Part shown: piece after piece, positions 42,922-50,821 of the stretch
Layout of the letters: the number at the start of each line of letters is the position of its first letter
Numbering within the stretch: position 1 is the first letter of the stretch
Assembly (NCBI RefSeq): GCF_016887565.1
Contig: NZ_CP069396.1
Span: forward strand, 1,887,001 to 1,951,000
Length of the DNA stretch: 64,000 bases
Source: Archangium violaceum
GTDB lineage: Bacteria > Myxococcota > Myxococcia > Myxococcales > Myxococcaceae
Reading direction: 5' to 3'
Translations under genes and position numbers: made by a program
Notes under the pieces: model-generated
The model's database searches: none
What the model saw: the letters and a program-made list of their open reading frames with translations, nothing else
What the model was told of the DNA's origin: nothing

Positions 42922-43734
42922 GTGGGCCTGTCCGTGCCCATGACCTTTCCCGTCTTCCTTCCCCTTGGCCCCTGGCGGTTGCACCCCCACCTCGTCTTCG
43001 AGGCGCTGGCGTACTTCCTCGCGGCCCGGCTCTTCTTCTGGCTGAAGCGGCGGTGGGCGGACCCGCTGCAGCCCGCGACGCGGCTGGGCGTGGTGGCGGG
43101 GGCGGCGCTGGGGGCGGGCCTGGGCTCCCGTCTGGTGCACCTGCTGGACGAGCTGCCCCTGTGGTTCGCGGGCCAGGTGACGGGGATGCAGCTGCTCACG
43201 GGCAAGTCGTTGGTGGGCGGGCTGCTGGGAGGATTGCTGGGGGTCGAGCTCGCCAAGCGGATGTTGGGCGAGACGCGGAGCACGGGGGACCTCTTCGTGC
43301 TGCCGCTGTGCCTGGGCATCTTCCTGGGGCGCCTGGGCTGCTTCTTCACCGGGTTGGAGGACCACACCTATGGGGTGCCCACCTCGCTGCCCTGGGGGGT
43401 GGACTTCGGAGACGGCCTGAGCCGCCACCCCACCCAGCTCTACGAGGCCGCCTTCATGGTGGTGGTGGCGGCGATGAGCCTCTTCCTGCGCCAGCGTGAG
43501 GCGCGGGAGGGAGACCTCTTCCGCCGCTTCATGGTGCTGGACCTGGCCTTCCGGCTCGGGGTGGACTTCCTCAAGCCGGATCCTCGCCTCTGGCTGGGCA
43601 TGAGCGCCATCCAGTGGGCCTGCGTGGCGGGCCTGCTCTACTACGCGCGGGACTTCCCCCGGCTGTGGCTGCGGCGGGTCCACCCGAGCGCGGTGCTGGT
43701 GCTACTCGTTTGTGCCACGGGCGTGCTCCTGTAG
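42922..43734 (+). CDS. Lgt-family diacylglyceryl transferase paralogue
   Basis: The 270-residue protein has about seven membrane segments and the Lgt signatures GKSLVGGLLGGLLGVELAK, GRLGCFFTGLEDHTYGVPT and HPTQLYEA. The HGGL loop of canonical Lgt is GGL here without the His, so activity on prolipoproteins should not be assumed. Start is uncertain: GTG 42922 is used, with GTG 42934 and ATG 42940 as alternatives; none has a good ribosome site. The stop is 4 bp before the radical SAM gene. Position between a lipid hydroxylase and a Tes-like enzyme suggests a specialised lipid-transfer role. Confidence 0.85.
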   Translation: MGLSVPMTFPVFLPLGPWRLHPHLVFEALAYFLAARLFFWLKRRWADPLQPATRLGVVAGAALGAGLGSRLVHLLDELPLWFAGQVTGMQLLTGKSLVGGLLGGLLGVELAKRMLGETRSTGDLFVLPLCLGIFLGRLGCFFTGLEDHTYGVPTSLPWGVDFGDGLSRHPTQLYEAAFMVVVAAMSLFLRQREAREGDLFRRFMVLDLAFRLGVDFLKPDPRLWLGMSAIQWACVAGLLYYARDFPRLWLRRVHPSAVLVLLVCATGVLL

Positions 43735-43738
43735 GCTG

Positions 43739-45175
43739 ATGGGGCCGCCCATGAGCCATCGCGTCCGCCCCTACCTCTTCTACGATACGGCCATCTCCAT
43801 CTGCTCCACCTGCTACCAGCGCGTGGAGGGGAAGATCCTCTTCGCCGAGGGGAAGGTGCTGCTGCAGAAGCGCTGCCCGCGCCACGGCTTCGAGCGGGTG
43901 CTGCTGGCGGACGACGTGGACTACTACAAGCGCGCCCGGGAGATCTTCATCAAGCCTCCCGAGCAGCCCCAGCGCTACAACACGCCCATCCGCTGGGGGT
44001 GCCCGTACGACTGTGGCATCTGCCCGGACCACGAGCAGCACAGCTGCCTGACGCTGGTGGAGCTGACCGACCAGTGCAACCTGCGTTGCCCCATCTGCTA
44101 CGCCGCCAGCGGCCCGGAGCGGCTCACCCACCGGAGCTTCGAGCAGGTGGTGCGCATGCTGGACGCGGTGGTGGCCAACGAGGGCGAGCCGGACGTGGTG
44201 CAGCTCAGCGGCGGTGAGCCCACGCTGCACCCGGACTTCTTCCGCATCCTCGAGGAGGCCCGCCAGCGGCCCATCCGCCACCTGATGGTGAACACCAACG
44301 GCATCCGCATCGCCAAGGACGAGGCCTTCGCCGAGCGCCTGGCGTCCTACCGCAAGGGGCTGGAGGTGTACCTGCAGTTCGACTCCTTCGAGCGCGAGCC
44401 GCTGATGTCCCTGCGGGGGGCGGACCTGCGCTCCGTGCGGCAGCAGGCGCTCGAGCGCCTCAACGCGCTGGACGTGAGCACCACGCTGGTGGTGACGCTG
44501 AAGAAGGGGCTCAACGACGGGGAGGTGGGCCGCATCGTGGACTTCGCGGCCCAGCAGCCGTGCGTGCGCGGCGTCACCTTCCAACCCGTCCAGGAGGCGG
44601 GGCGGCTGGAAGGCTATGACCCGGCGAGGGACAGGCTGACGTTGACGGAGGTGCGGCGGCGCATCCTCGAGCAGACGTCCCTGTTCGCTCCGGAGGACCT
44701 CATCCCGGTGCCCTGCCACCCGGACAGCCTGTGCATGGGCTACGCCCTCAAACAGGAAGGCCAGGTGGTGCCGCTCACCCGGTACGTGCCACCGGAGCTG
44801 CTGGTGGAGGGGGCGCGCAACACCATCGTCTACGAGAAGGACACCCAGCTACAGCAGCGCCTCTTCCAGCTCTTCTCCACCAACCACTCCCCCCAGTCCT
44901 CCTCACGAAGCCTGTCGGACCTGCTGTGCTGCCTGCCCCAGGTGCAGGTCCCCGGGGGGCTGACCTACCGCAATGTCTTCAGGGTGCTCATCATGCAATT
45001 CATCGATGCCCAGGCCTTCGACCTGCGCAGTGTGAAGAAGAGCTGTGTGCATATCGCCCACCCGGATGGGCGCATCATCCCCTTCGACACCTACAACCTC
45101 TTCTACCGGGATGACCTGGAGCGCACGCGGCTGGCGCCCCTGCGCGAGGCCCTCGGCGCGGCGGGGTGGGTATGA
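43739..45175 (+). CDS. radical SAM enzyme of the Tes/Mss (membrane-spanning lipid synthase) type
   Basis: The 478-residue product has the arrangement of tetraether/membrane-spanning lipid synthases: an N-terminal CSTC…KRCPRHG zinc-like site (about residues 26-55), WGCPYDCGICPDHEQHSC for extra Fe-S ligation (about 85-105), then the radical SAM motif CNLRCPICYA and SGGEPTLHPD. Archaeal Tes joins two lipid tails by C-C bonds; bacterial relatives are linked to membrane-spanning (diabolic-type) lipids. Others of this family in myxobacteria are uncharacterised. ATG 43739 is used, ATG 43751 is possible. Its stop overlaps the next gene (ATGA). Confidence 0.8.
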   Translation: MGPPMSHRVRPYLFYDTAISICSTCYQRVEGKILFAEGKVLLQKRCPRHGFERVLLADDVDYYKRAREIFIKPPEQPQRYNTPIRWGCPYDCGICPDHEQHSCLTLVELTDQCNLRCPICYAASGPERLTHRSFEQVVRMLDAVVANEGEPDVVQLSGGEPTLHPDFFRILEEARQRPIRHLMVNTNGIRIAKDEAFAERLASYRKGLEVYLQFDSFEREPLMSLRGADLRSVRQQALERLNALDVSTTLVVTLKKGLNDGEVGRIVDFAAQQPCVRGVTFQPVQEAGRLEGYDPARDRLTLTEVRRRILEQTSLFAPEDLIPVPCHPDSLCMGYALKQEGQVVPLTRYVPPELLVEGARNTIVYEKDTQLQQRLFQLFSTNHSPQSSSRSLSDLLCCLPQVQVPGGLTYRNVFRVLIMQFIDAQAFDLRSVKKSCVHIAHPDGRIIPFDTYNLFYRDDLERTRLAPLREALGAAGWV

Positions 45176-45483
45176 GCCCGGCTCGGGACAACCCCAACGA
45201 GGTGCTGCTGTGGGCGTTTCTCGGCACGTTCTTCTGCTTCATGATGGGGCTGGTGAGCGCGGGCGTGGTGGTCGCGGTGGCTTCCGCCACCAGAATCGAC
45301 GTCCTGTTCTTGTTGGCGCCGATCACCTACTTCGGCGTGCCCATCATCGCGTACCTGCGGTCCAGGCAGGGGTTTTCACCCGACAGGTCGAAAGGCTTCG
45401 GCATCGGTCTGGCGTTGTTCGTGGGACTGACGCTGCTGCTTCCCGTGGTGATCTGCGGCGGCATGCTCGCCTTCGGCAAGTGA
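45172..45483 (+). CDS. small membrane protein, end of lipid operon
   Basis: The 103-residue product has three predicted transmembrane helices (about 12-36, 42-60, 77-101) and no known motif. Its ATG overlaps the stop of the radical SAM gene, so the two are translationally coupled. A hairpin follows. Function unknown; accessory role to the lipid enzymes is inferred from coupling only. Confidence 0.75.
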   Translation: MSPARDNPNEVLLWAFLGTFFCFMMGLVSAGVVVAVASATRIDVLFLLAPITYFGVPIIAYLRSRQGFSPDRSKGFGIGLALFVGLTLLLPVVICGGMLAFGK

Positions 45484-45490
45484 AGTGAGC

Positions 45491-45522
45491 GGGAGAGCGG
45501 GCAAGAGTCCCAGCCCGCTCCC
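45491..45522 (+). terminator. hairpin ending the lipid operon
   Basis: GGGAGAGCGGGC pairs with GCCCGCTCCC (one bulge) 8 bases after the stop and 22 bases before the DAHP synthase ATG. There is no T-tract, so it could also sit in the leader of the DAHP synthase mRNA. Confidence 0.5.
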
Positions 45523-45544
45523 TGCTATGATTGGACCCGCCGCC

Positions 45545-46618
45545 ATGACCGCTCGCACTGAAAACCTGAATGTCGTCGGCTTCGATCACATGCCCTCTCC
45601 CACGGAGATCAAGGAGAGGGTGCCACTGACCGCACGTGCGGCCGACACCGTGCTCTCCGGCCGGCGCGCGCTGATGGACATTTTGGACCGCAAGGACCCC
45701 CGCCTGTTCGTCATCGTGGGTCCGTGCTCCATTCATGACCCCGCCGCTGGCCTCGACTACGCGCGCCGGCTGCGCAAGCTCGCCGACACCGTCCGGGACA
45801 CGTTCCACGTCGTGATGCGGGTGTATTTCGAGAAGCCCCGTACCTCCACCGGCTGGAAGGGCTTCATCAACGACCCCCGGATGGATGACTCCTTCCACAT
45901 CGAGGAGGGCATGGAGCGGGGCCGTCGCTTCCTGCTGGACGTGGCCGAGGTCGGTCTCCCGGCGGCCACCGAGGCGCTCGACCCCATCGCTCCCCAGTAC
46001 TACGGCGACCTGGTCTCCTGGACGGCCATCGGCGCGCGCACCGCCGAGTCCCAGACCCACCGCGAGATGGCCTCGGGGCTCTCCACCCCGGTGGGTTTCA
46101 AGAACAGCACCGATGGCTCGTTGGAGGCGGCCGTCAACGGCATCCTCTCCGCCTCCCGGCCGCACAGCTTCCTGGGGCTGAACGAGAGCGGCGCGTCGGC
46201 GATCATCCGCACCCGCGGCAACACCTACGGTCATCTGGTGCTGCGCGGTGGAGGCGGGCGGCCCAACTACGACACGGTCTCCATCTCCCTCGCCGAGCAG
46301 GCGCTCGCCAAGGCGAAGCTGCCGGGCAATGTCGTCGTCGACTGCTCGCACTCCAACTCCTGGAAGAAGCCGGAGCTCCAGCCCCTGGTGATGCGCGACG
46401 TCGTGCATCAGATCCGCGAGGGCAACCGCTCGGTCGTGGGCGTGATGATCGAGAGCTTCATCGAGGCCGGCAACCAGCCCATCCCCGCGGACCTCTCGCA
46501 GTTGCGCTACGGCTGCTCGGTGACCGACGCCTGCGTCAGCTGGGAGACCACCGAGGAGATGCTGCTGGGCGCCCACGCCGTGCTGCGCGACGTGGTGGCG
46601 AAGCGCGGCGGGAAGTGA
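45545..46618 (+). CDS. aroG: 3-deoxy-7-phosphoheptulonate (DAHP) synthase, class I
   Basis: The 357-residue enzyme matches the AroF/G/H type in length and motifs: GPCSIHDP, MRVYFEKPRTSTGWKG, GFKNSTDGS and DCSHSNSWKKPE (metal-binding Cys in GPCSIH, His in CSHSN). It condenses phosphoenolpyruvate and erythrose 4-phosphate in the first step of the shikimate pathway. Which aromatic acid inhibits it cannot be read here; the symbol is nominal among aroF/G/H. It stands alone, 6 bp from a convergent lipoprotein gene. Confidence 0.95.
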   Translation: MTARTENLNVVGFDHMPSPTEIKERVPLTARAADTVLSGRRALMDILDRKDPRLFVIVGPCSIHDPAAGLDYARRLRKLADTVRDTFHVVMRVYFEKPRTSTGWKGFINDPRMDDSFHIEEGMERGRRFLLDVAEVGLPAATEALDPIAPQYYGDLVSWTAIGARTAESQTHREMASGLSTPVGFKNSTDGSLEAAVNGILSASRPHSFLGLNESGASAIIRTRGNTYGHLVLRGGGGRPNYDTVSISLAEQALAKAKLPGNVVVDCSHSNSWKKPELQPLVMRDVVHQIREGNRSVVGVMIESFIEAGNQPIPADLSQLRYGCSVTDACVSWETTEEMLLGAHAVLRDVVAKRGGK

Positions 46619-46624
46619 GTCGGT

Positions 46625-47671
46625 TCAGCGCAGGGAGTCCAACTGCTTCGCCTTGTCGCGTTGGACTTCCTCGAGCTTCTTCGCCTCCTCGCGGGCCTTC
46701 TTGATGAGCTGGGTGGGGGACGGGTTCTGAAGGTCCTCCAGGGCCGTCTCGGCCTTGCCCGCACCGGGTGAGGCGGGACGCTCGGCCTCGGAAGGCCGCG
46801 GCTCCTCGCTCGCGACGGGGGTGCTCGCGGGAACGATGCCGACCTCGGCCCTCACCGCCACCGCCCGGGCCTGGTACCGGGTGGGAACCTCGCTGAGCGA
46901 GCTCACGAAGTGGCGTGTCCCCTTGGCGTCCTCGTACTGGTACATGGCCGGTGCGCTGGCGGTGTTCGCTCCCGCGGCCGGCACCGGGAAGCCCTGGCCC
47001 TCGAAGCCCAGGCCAACCGAGCGTCCATCCACCGTCTCGAGCTCGACCCGCTTCCCATCGGAGGAGTAGCGCGGTGGCGTGCCGGGCAGGCCCGCCTCGC
47101 CCTTCACCCAGGCGAAGCGCGCGGTGGGCTCCCGCGCCTCGTCCAGCGCGCCGATGAGCTCCCCGGCCGTCGCACCCGTCACGCGCAAGCCATGCTCGTA
47201 GAGCGTGGCGACCTCCACGTTCCTCCAGTCGCCCTGGATGGGGGTGGGGAACGGATCGACCACGAGCACCCGCTTCCCATCCGGGGAGACGAACTTGAGC
47301 TGCTCCCGCCGGGCGATGCAGGTGTCCCACCGCGACACCACGCTCCGCTCACCTGACAGCGGCGAGACCGTCGAGACGAGGGAGCACCGGCGCTCCTTCC
47401 CGTTGCGCAGCGCGGTCTGCCGGACCTCCGCGTTCCCGTTCGCCGAGCGCGCCGACCACGTCTGATCGGGAACCTCCTCCCCCGGAGCCTTCTGGGGCTC
47501 TCCGGGAGTGCCAGGGAGGGCGCTCTCCGCGCCAGGGGTCTTCTCCTCGCCAGGGCCGGCGGGTTGCTCGAGCACGATCTCCGGCGTGGGAGCGTCCGTC
47601 GCCGGCTCGGGAGAGGCCGACTGCCGGCAGCCGCTCAAGAACAGCACCACCACCAGACCTGTCGATCGCAT
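46625..47671 (-). CDS. lipoprotein with DUF4124-like C-terminal segment
   Basis: The start encodes MRSTGLVVVLFLSGC (lipobox LSGC, Cys 15); upstream codons are shadows. The 348-residue product has a Pro/Glu linker (about 20-75), a domain with two Cys in CSLVSTVSPLSGERSVVSRW and later FVSPDGKRVLVVDPFP, then YQYEDAKGTRHFVSSLSEVP (DUF4124-like pattern Y-x-Y-xDxxGxxHFVxxxxxVP) and a charged coiled-coil tail (about 315-348). Probably a periplasm-facing outer-membrane lipoprotein; function unknown. Confidence 0.82.
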   Translation of the reverse strand: MRSTGLVVVLFLSGCRQSASPEPATDAPTPEIVLEQPAGPGEEKTPGAESALPGTPGEPQKAPGEEVPDQTWSARSANGNAEVRQTALRNGKERRCSLVSTVSPLSGERSVVSRWDTCIARREQLKFVSPDGKRVLVVDPFPTPIQGDWRNVEVATLYEHGLRVTGATAGELIGALDEAREPTARFAWVKGEAGLPGTPPRYSSDGKRVELETVDGRSVGLGFEGQGFPVPAAGANTASAPAMYQYEDAKGTRHFVSSLSEVPTRYQARAVAVRAEVGIVPASTPVASEEPRPSEAERPASPGAGKAETALEDLQNPSPTQLIKKAREEAKKLEEVQRDKAKQLDSLR

Positions 47672-47838
47672 GCGTCCCTCGGGCCTCCGTTCAGGGCGAC
47701 GGGAGCGTACACGAGTCGCACTGGCGCCACGCGCCCGGGTGGGACTCCAACTTCCCAAGAATTTTCGAGCCCGCGCGGGAGGAAATCGCCGCGGCTGCGT
47801 TACGGATAGGGGCCCGCCCGGTTGCCCGCTCCTGACCG

Positions 47839-47904
47839 GGCAATCCTTGCCTGCTCTGGCAGGGCTTGCCCGCGCCACCCCGGCTCCACCAGGCAATCCT
47901 TGCC
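47839..47904. repeat. three short palindromes upstream of the ECF sigma gene
   Basis: GGCAATCCTTGCC (47839-47851 and 47892-47904) and GGCAGGGCTTGCC (47858-47870) are 13-bp inverted repeats with 3-base centres. They sit 83-148 bases before the sigma-factor ATG, within the 315-bp gap that is otherwise free of genes. They could be regulator sites, RNA hairpins or tiny repeats. Confidence 0.6.
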
Positions 47905-47986
47905 CGCCGAGGGCCTCCGGAAGCGGCGAAACCCCCCTTTCGTGGCGTTCTTCGCGCTGGTGCGCCCCTTGCTCTGGGGACTGCTC

Positions 47987-48604
47987 ATGAATTCCATCTG
48001 CGCGTCGTCCCAGACCTCCATGCCCGCCCTTCCCGGGGTCCTCGGGTTCCACGGCCTCGTCCAACAGCACGAGCGCGCGCTGCACGCCGTCGCCCTGCGC
48101 CTGTGCGGCAACGCGGCCGATGCGCGGGACCTGGTGCAGGACACCTTCGAGCGCGCCCTGCGCCACTACGACCGCTTCCAGGAGGGCACCAATGGCCGGG
48201 CCTGGCTGTTCACCATCCTGCGCCACTGCTTCATCAGCCGGTGCCGCGGCCGGACGTGTGAGCGGCGGAGCGGGGTCTCCGTGGAGGAGCTGCAGGAGTG
48301 CCTCGCCGCTCCCGAGGCCGAGCCACCCCAGGCGTGGGCGGCCTTCTCCCTGGAGCAGATCCACGCCGCGCTGGAGCGGCTTCCGGTGGAGTTCAGCGAG
48401 GTGTACCGGCTCCACTCGCTCGAGGGCCGCTCCTACGAGGAGATCGCCCGGCAGCTGCGCATCCCGAAGGCCACCGTGGGCACTCGGCTCATCCGCGCGC
48501 GGCGCAAGCTCCGCGATCTCCTGATGCCGCCGGAGGTGGAGGAGGGCGGCGGGAGTTCTCGGGGTGGGGGCTGGAGCCAGGGCCGGGCGGAGCTGCCGGT
48601 GTAA
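47987..48604 (+). CDS. ECF-type RNA polymerase sigma factor
   Basis: The 205-residue product has sigma-2 (DARDLVQDTFERALRHYDRF, then GRAWLFTILRHCFISRCR) and sigma-4 (ALERLPVEFSEVYRLHSLEG, SYEEIARQLRIPKATVGTRL, IRARRKL). It has the short ECF layout without region 3 and ends in a Gly/Ser-rich tail. GGGGA precedes the ATG. No anti-sigma gene is adjacent: a MITE-like element and then a CBS gene on the other strand follow, so control must come from elsewhere or through the upstream palindromes. Confidence 0.93.
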   Translation: MNSICASSQTSMPALPGVLGFHGLVQQHERALHAVALRLCGNAADARDLVQDTFERALRHYDRFQEGTNGRAWLFTILRHCFISRCRGRTCERRSGVSVEELQECLAAPEAEPPQAWAAFSLEQIHAALERLPVEFSEVYRLHSLEGRSYEEIARQLRIPKATVGTRLIRARRKLRDLLMPPEVEEGGGSSRGGGWSQGRAELPV

Positions 48605-48670
48605 TGAGGGGAGTGCCTCGTCCTAGTGGAGTGTCCACGAAGTTCGTGGACAGAGTCGTGTTGCGCATGC

Positions 48671-48706
48671 TCCCTCTCCCTCTGGGAGAGGGCGGGGGGT
48701 GAGGGT
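48671..48706. repeat. REP-type palindrome, copy B
   Basis: TCCCTCTCCCTCTGGGAGAG plus GGCGGGGGGTGAGGGT; same unit as at 9972, lying inside the left half of the MITE-like element. Confidence 0.8.
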
Positions 48707-48809
48707 CGTCACCCTCGTGTTCCTCGCCCGGCTTGCATCGCGGCACACAACCGCCCCCTCGCCGTCCGCTGTGAAAACTCCCATGGGGTCATGCGCTCCA
48801 GGGGGGAAG

Positions 48810-48844
48810 ACCCTCACCCTAGCCCTCTCCCAGAGGGAGAGGGG
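48810..48844. repeat. REP-type palindrome, copy C (inverted)
   Basis: ACCCTCACCCTAGCCCTCTC plus CCAGAGGGAGAGGGG, the same unit in inverse orientation, inside the right half of the MITE-like element. Confidence 0.8.
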
Positions 48845-48892
48845 ACATCCACGGGCCCTCGGACTCTGTCCAAAGACTTCGTGGACACTCCA

Positions 48893-49429
48893 CTAGCGTC
48901 GTCCCCCGCGCTTGCGAGCCGGAGCCGCCTTGCGCGCGGGGCTCTTCGCCGTGCGCTTCCCGGCCGGGCGCTTCGTCGCGGCCCGGGTGCTCTTCCGGGT
49001 CGCGGCCTTGCGCCGAGCGCTCGTCCTGGAGGGCTGGCGGGGCGAGGACAGGATCGCCTCCAGCGCCTTCAGTGCGTCGATGGTGGTGAAGATGCCCTCC
49101 ACGTGGCCACCGCGGGCGACGACGGCGGAGCCGTACTTGTGCTGGGCCATGGTGCGAGCCACCTCGGTGAGCTCGGTGCCAGGAGACACGGTGTAGGCAT
49201 CCTGGGACATGGCTTCCTCGACGGTGACCTCCTTGGGGTCCACTCCCTTGAGGGTCTCGATGAGGTGCAGATCCCTCATCGACACCACGCCCACGAGCCT
49301 TCCTCCCTCCAGCACGGGGAGGTGGCGGATGGCGTGGTCGTTCATGATCCGATGTGCCTCGCTCAAGGGACTCTTCGTGCCGATGGTGTGCACGGCACGG
49401 GTCATGAAGTCGTCGACGACATGGGGCAT
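48893..49429 (-). CDS. CBS-domain-pair protein with histone H1-like basic tail
   Basis: The 178-residue product has two CBS motifs (about 1-125): VDDFMTRAVHTIGTKSPLSE, HLPVLEGGRLVGVVSMRDL, then AMSQDAYTVSPGTELTEVAR, GSAVVARGGHVEGIFTTIDA. CBS pairs bind adenosine nucleotides and act as energy sensors. The last 45 residues are almost only Lys, Arg, Ala, Pro, Ser and Thr (KSTRAATKRPAGKRTAKSPA), like bacterial histone H1 tails, suggesting nucleic-acid binding. The TAG stop lies in the MITE-like element, so the original C-terminus may have been longer. Confidence 0.85.
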   Translation of the reverse strand: MPHVVDDFMTRAVHTIGTKSPLSEAHRIMNDHAIRHLPVLEGGRLVGVVSMRDLHLIETLKGVDPKEVTVEEAMSQDAYTVSPGTELTEVARTMAQHKYGSAVVARGGHVEGIFTTIDALKALEAILSSPRQPSRTSARRKAATRKSTRAATKRPAGKRTAKSPARKAAPARKRGGRR

Positions 49430-49603
49430 GGGGACGGACCTCCGGGATGAACGTGGGGTGTCGGTCCCGCTGATGCCAGCGAGCTGGGAGAACGAGGAGC
49501 GCCTGGACGGCGGCAGGCTCTTGGTGCGGCTCGCTTCGTGACATGACTTCGCCGGTCATCTACAGTGGGGTGACCGCGTAGGACATGCAAGGGAGACCCA
49601 GGA

Positions 49604-50254
49604 ATGCAGCCCGTGACCGCGCTGCCCGGCTTCGATCGCCTCTTGGAGGTGTGTCGGAGGCGGGCACATCCGTTCAAATTGGAGCCACCGCTCGCGCCCG
49701 GAGGCTCCGTGGAGACATCCGTGGCGGGGCAGCCGATGGACGCGCAACTGGCGGCGGTGCACGCGCGGGTGGGCTACCTGTGGGTGAGGGACGAGCTGTA
49801 TCTCTTCCCGGAGAGGCACGAGCGGCGGCCCGATCTGCACAGGGTCAACGAGTACTGGCGGAGCGATTGGGCCGAGCCGTTCGGCTCGCTGCTCGTGTTC
49901 GCCAAGGATGACCGGCTGGCCTACTGCTATGCCACGGTGCCGGGGCTGGTGAGCGGGAAGGAGCCCCAGCCCGTGGTGTGGGTCGACGTCTACGAGGCGC
50001 TGTACGCCGTGCCCGTCGCCTCGAGCATCGACCAGTTCTTCGACACCTACGCGAGCCACCTGGAGGCCGCCACCGATGGTGACGAAGATGAGCCTCTGCT
50101 CCGGACCTTTCCGTGGAGTGCCTCCGAGGTCATCGCGCGAGACCGGGCCCTGGTGGAGAGGATCCGCGCCGGGCACTTCGACTTCCTGATGCAGGCGAAC
50201 GCCAGGGCCAGGGAGTGGGTGGAGCGGCTGGTGCGCACGTCCGTCAGAAGATGA
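49604..50254 (+). CDS. SMI1/KNR4 (SUKH)-like protein
   Basis: The 216-residue cytoplasmic protein has a SUKH-like order: GYLWVRDELYLFPE (buried Trp/Leu strands), FGSLLVFAKDDRLAYCYATV, PVVWVDVYEALYAVPVASSI and FFDTYASHLE. SUKH proteins are frequent immunity factors against polymorphic toxins, but no toxin gene is adjacent, so it may be an orphan antidote or have another role. Its end overlaps a convergent lipoprotein gene by 11 bp. Confidence 0.6.
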   Translation: MQPVTALPGFDRLLEVCRRRAHPFKLEPPLAPGGSVETSVAGQPMDAQLAAVHARVGYLWVRDELYLFPERHERRPDLHRVNEYWRSDWAEPFGSLLVFAKDDRLAYCYATVPGLVSGKEPQPVVWVDVYEALYAVPVASSIDQFFDTYASHLEAATDGDEDEPLLRTFPWSASEVIARDRALVERIRAGHFDFLMQANARAREWVERLVRTSVRR

Positions 50255-50810
50255 TGTGGAAGTAGTGCACCCGGGCCCACAGTCCGGCGCAGGCCCTCAT
50301 GTCCGCCGTCCACGCCTGCTGTGGCAGCTCTCCCTGTGCCTCGAACACCAGCTCCAGCCGGTCAGCGCGCGCCAGTTGCGGCACGCTCGCCGCTTCCCCT
50401 CCGCGCAATGTCAGCCGCGTGGGCGAGTCCGTCTGCGACGAGCGGCGGTACTCGAGCAGCGTCCGGATGATCTCCGTCGAGCCCTCACGCCTCAGGGATA
50501 CCTTCGCGTACTCGATTCCGTTCAGGTCCACCTCTCCTCCGGTGGCGCCGAAGTCGAACAGGCGCAGCCGGAACTCCGTCTCCAGCCGCCCCTCGGGGAG
50601 GTCCGCGCCGATCTCCCCCAGGGGGAACACGAAGGTATGGCTCAGCGTTTGCGAGCCCGGCGCGGCGGCGGGGAACTCGATGCCCTGCTCGGTCTTGCAG
50701 ATCTCCTCGTTCTCGGCGTCCACCACGAAGAAGGTGTCGGCGATCTTCCGGCAGCCAGGAGCAAGCAGCAGGGGGGCGGACAGCAGGAGCACTCGGGAAA
50801 GGGCACGCAT
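50244..50810 (-). CDS. lipoprotein, function unknown
   Basis: The 188-residue product has a signal ending LLAPGC (Cys 20) and a beta-rich domain (TLSHTFVFPLGEIGADLPEG, ETEFRLRLFDFGATGGEVDL) ending in VHYFHIIF. No family recognised. It follows the predicted barrel gene by 11 bp on the same strand, so the two probably form an outer-membrane pair. Confidence 0.8.
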   Translation of the reverse strand: MRALSRVLLLSAPLLLAPGCRKIADTFFVVDAENEEICKTEQGIEFPAAAPGSQTLSHTFVFPLGEIGADLPEGRLETEFRLRLFDFGATGGEVDLNGIEYAKVSLRREGSTEIIRTLLEYRRSSQTDSPTRLTLRGGEAASVPQLARADRLELVFEAQGELPQQAWTADMRACAGLWARVHYFHIIF

Positions 50811-50821
50811 GGAGGTCCCCG

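Larger units (their letters stand above)
48622..48896. mobile_element. 275-bp MITE-like element with 35-bp terminal inverted repeats
   Basis: The ends CTAGTGGAGTGTCCACGAAG… (48622-48656) and …CGTGGACACTCCACTAG (48862-48896) are inverted repeats matching at 32 of 35 positions. CGTC flanks both sides (48618-48621 and 48897-48900), a possible 4-bp target duplication. Inside are two REP-type palindromes in opposite orientation. There is no coding sequence. The right end supplies the TAG stop of the CBS gene. Confidence 0.75.
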
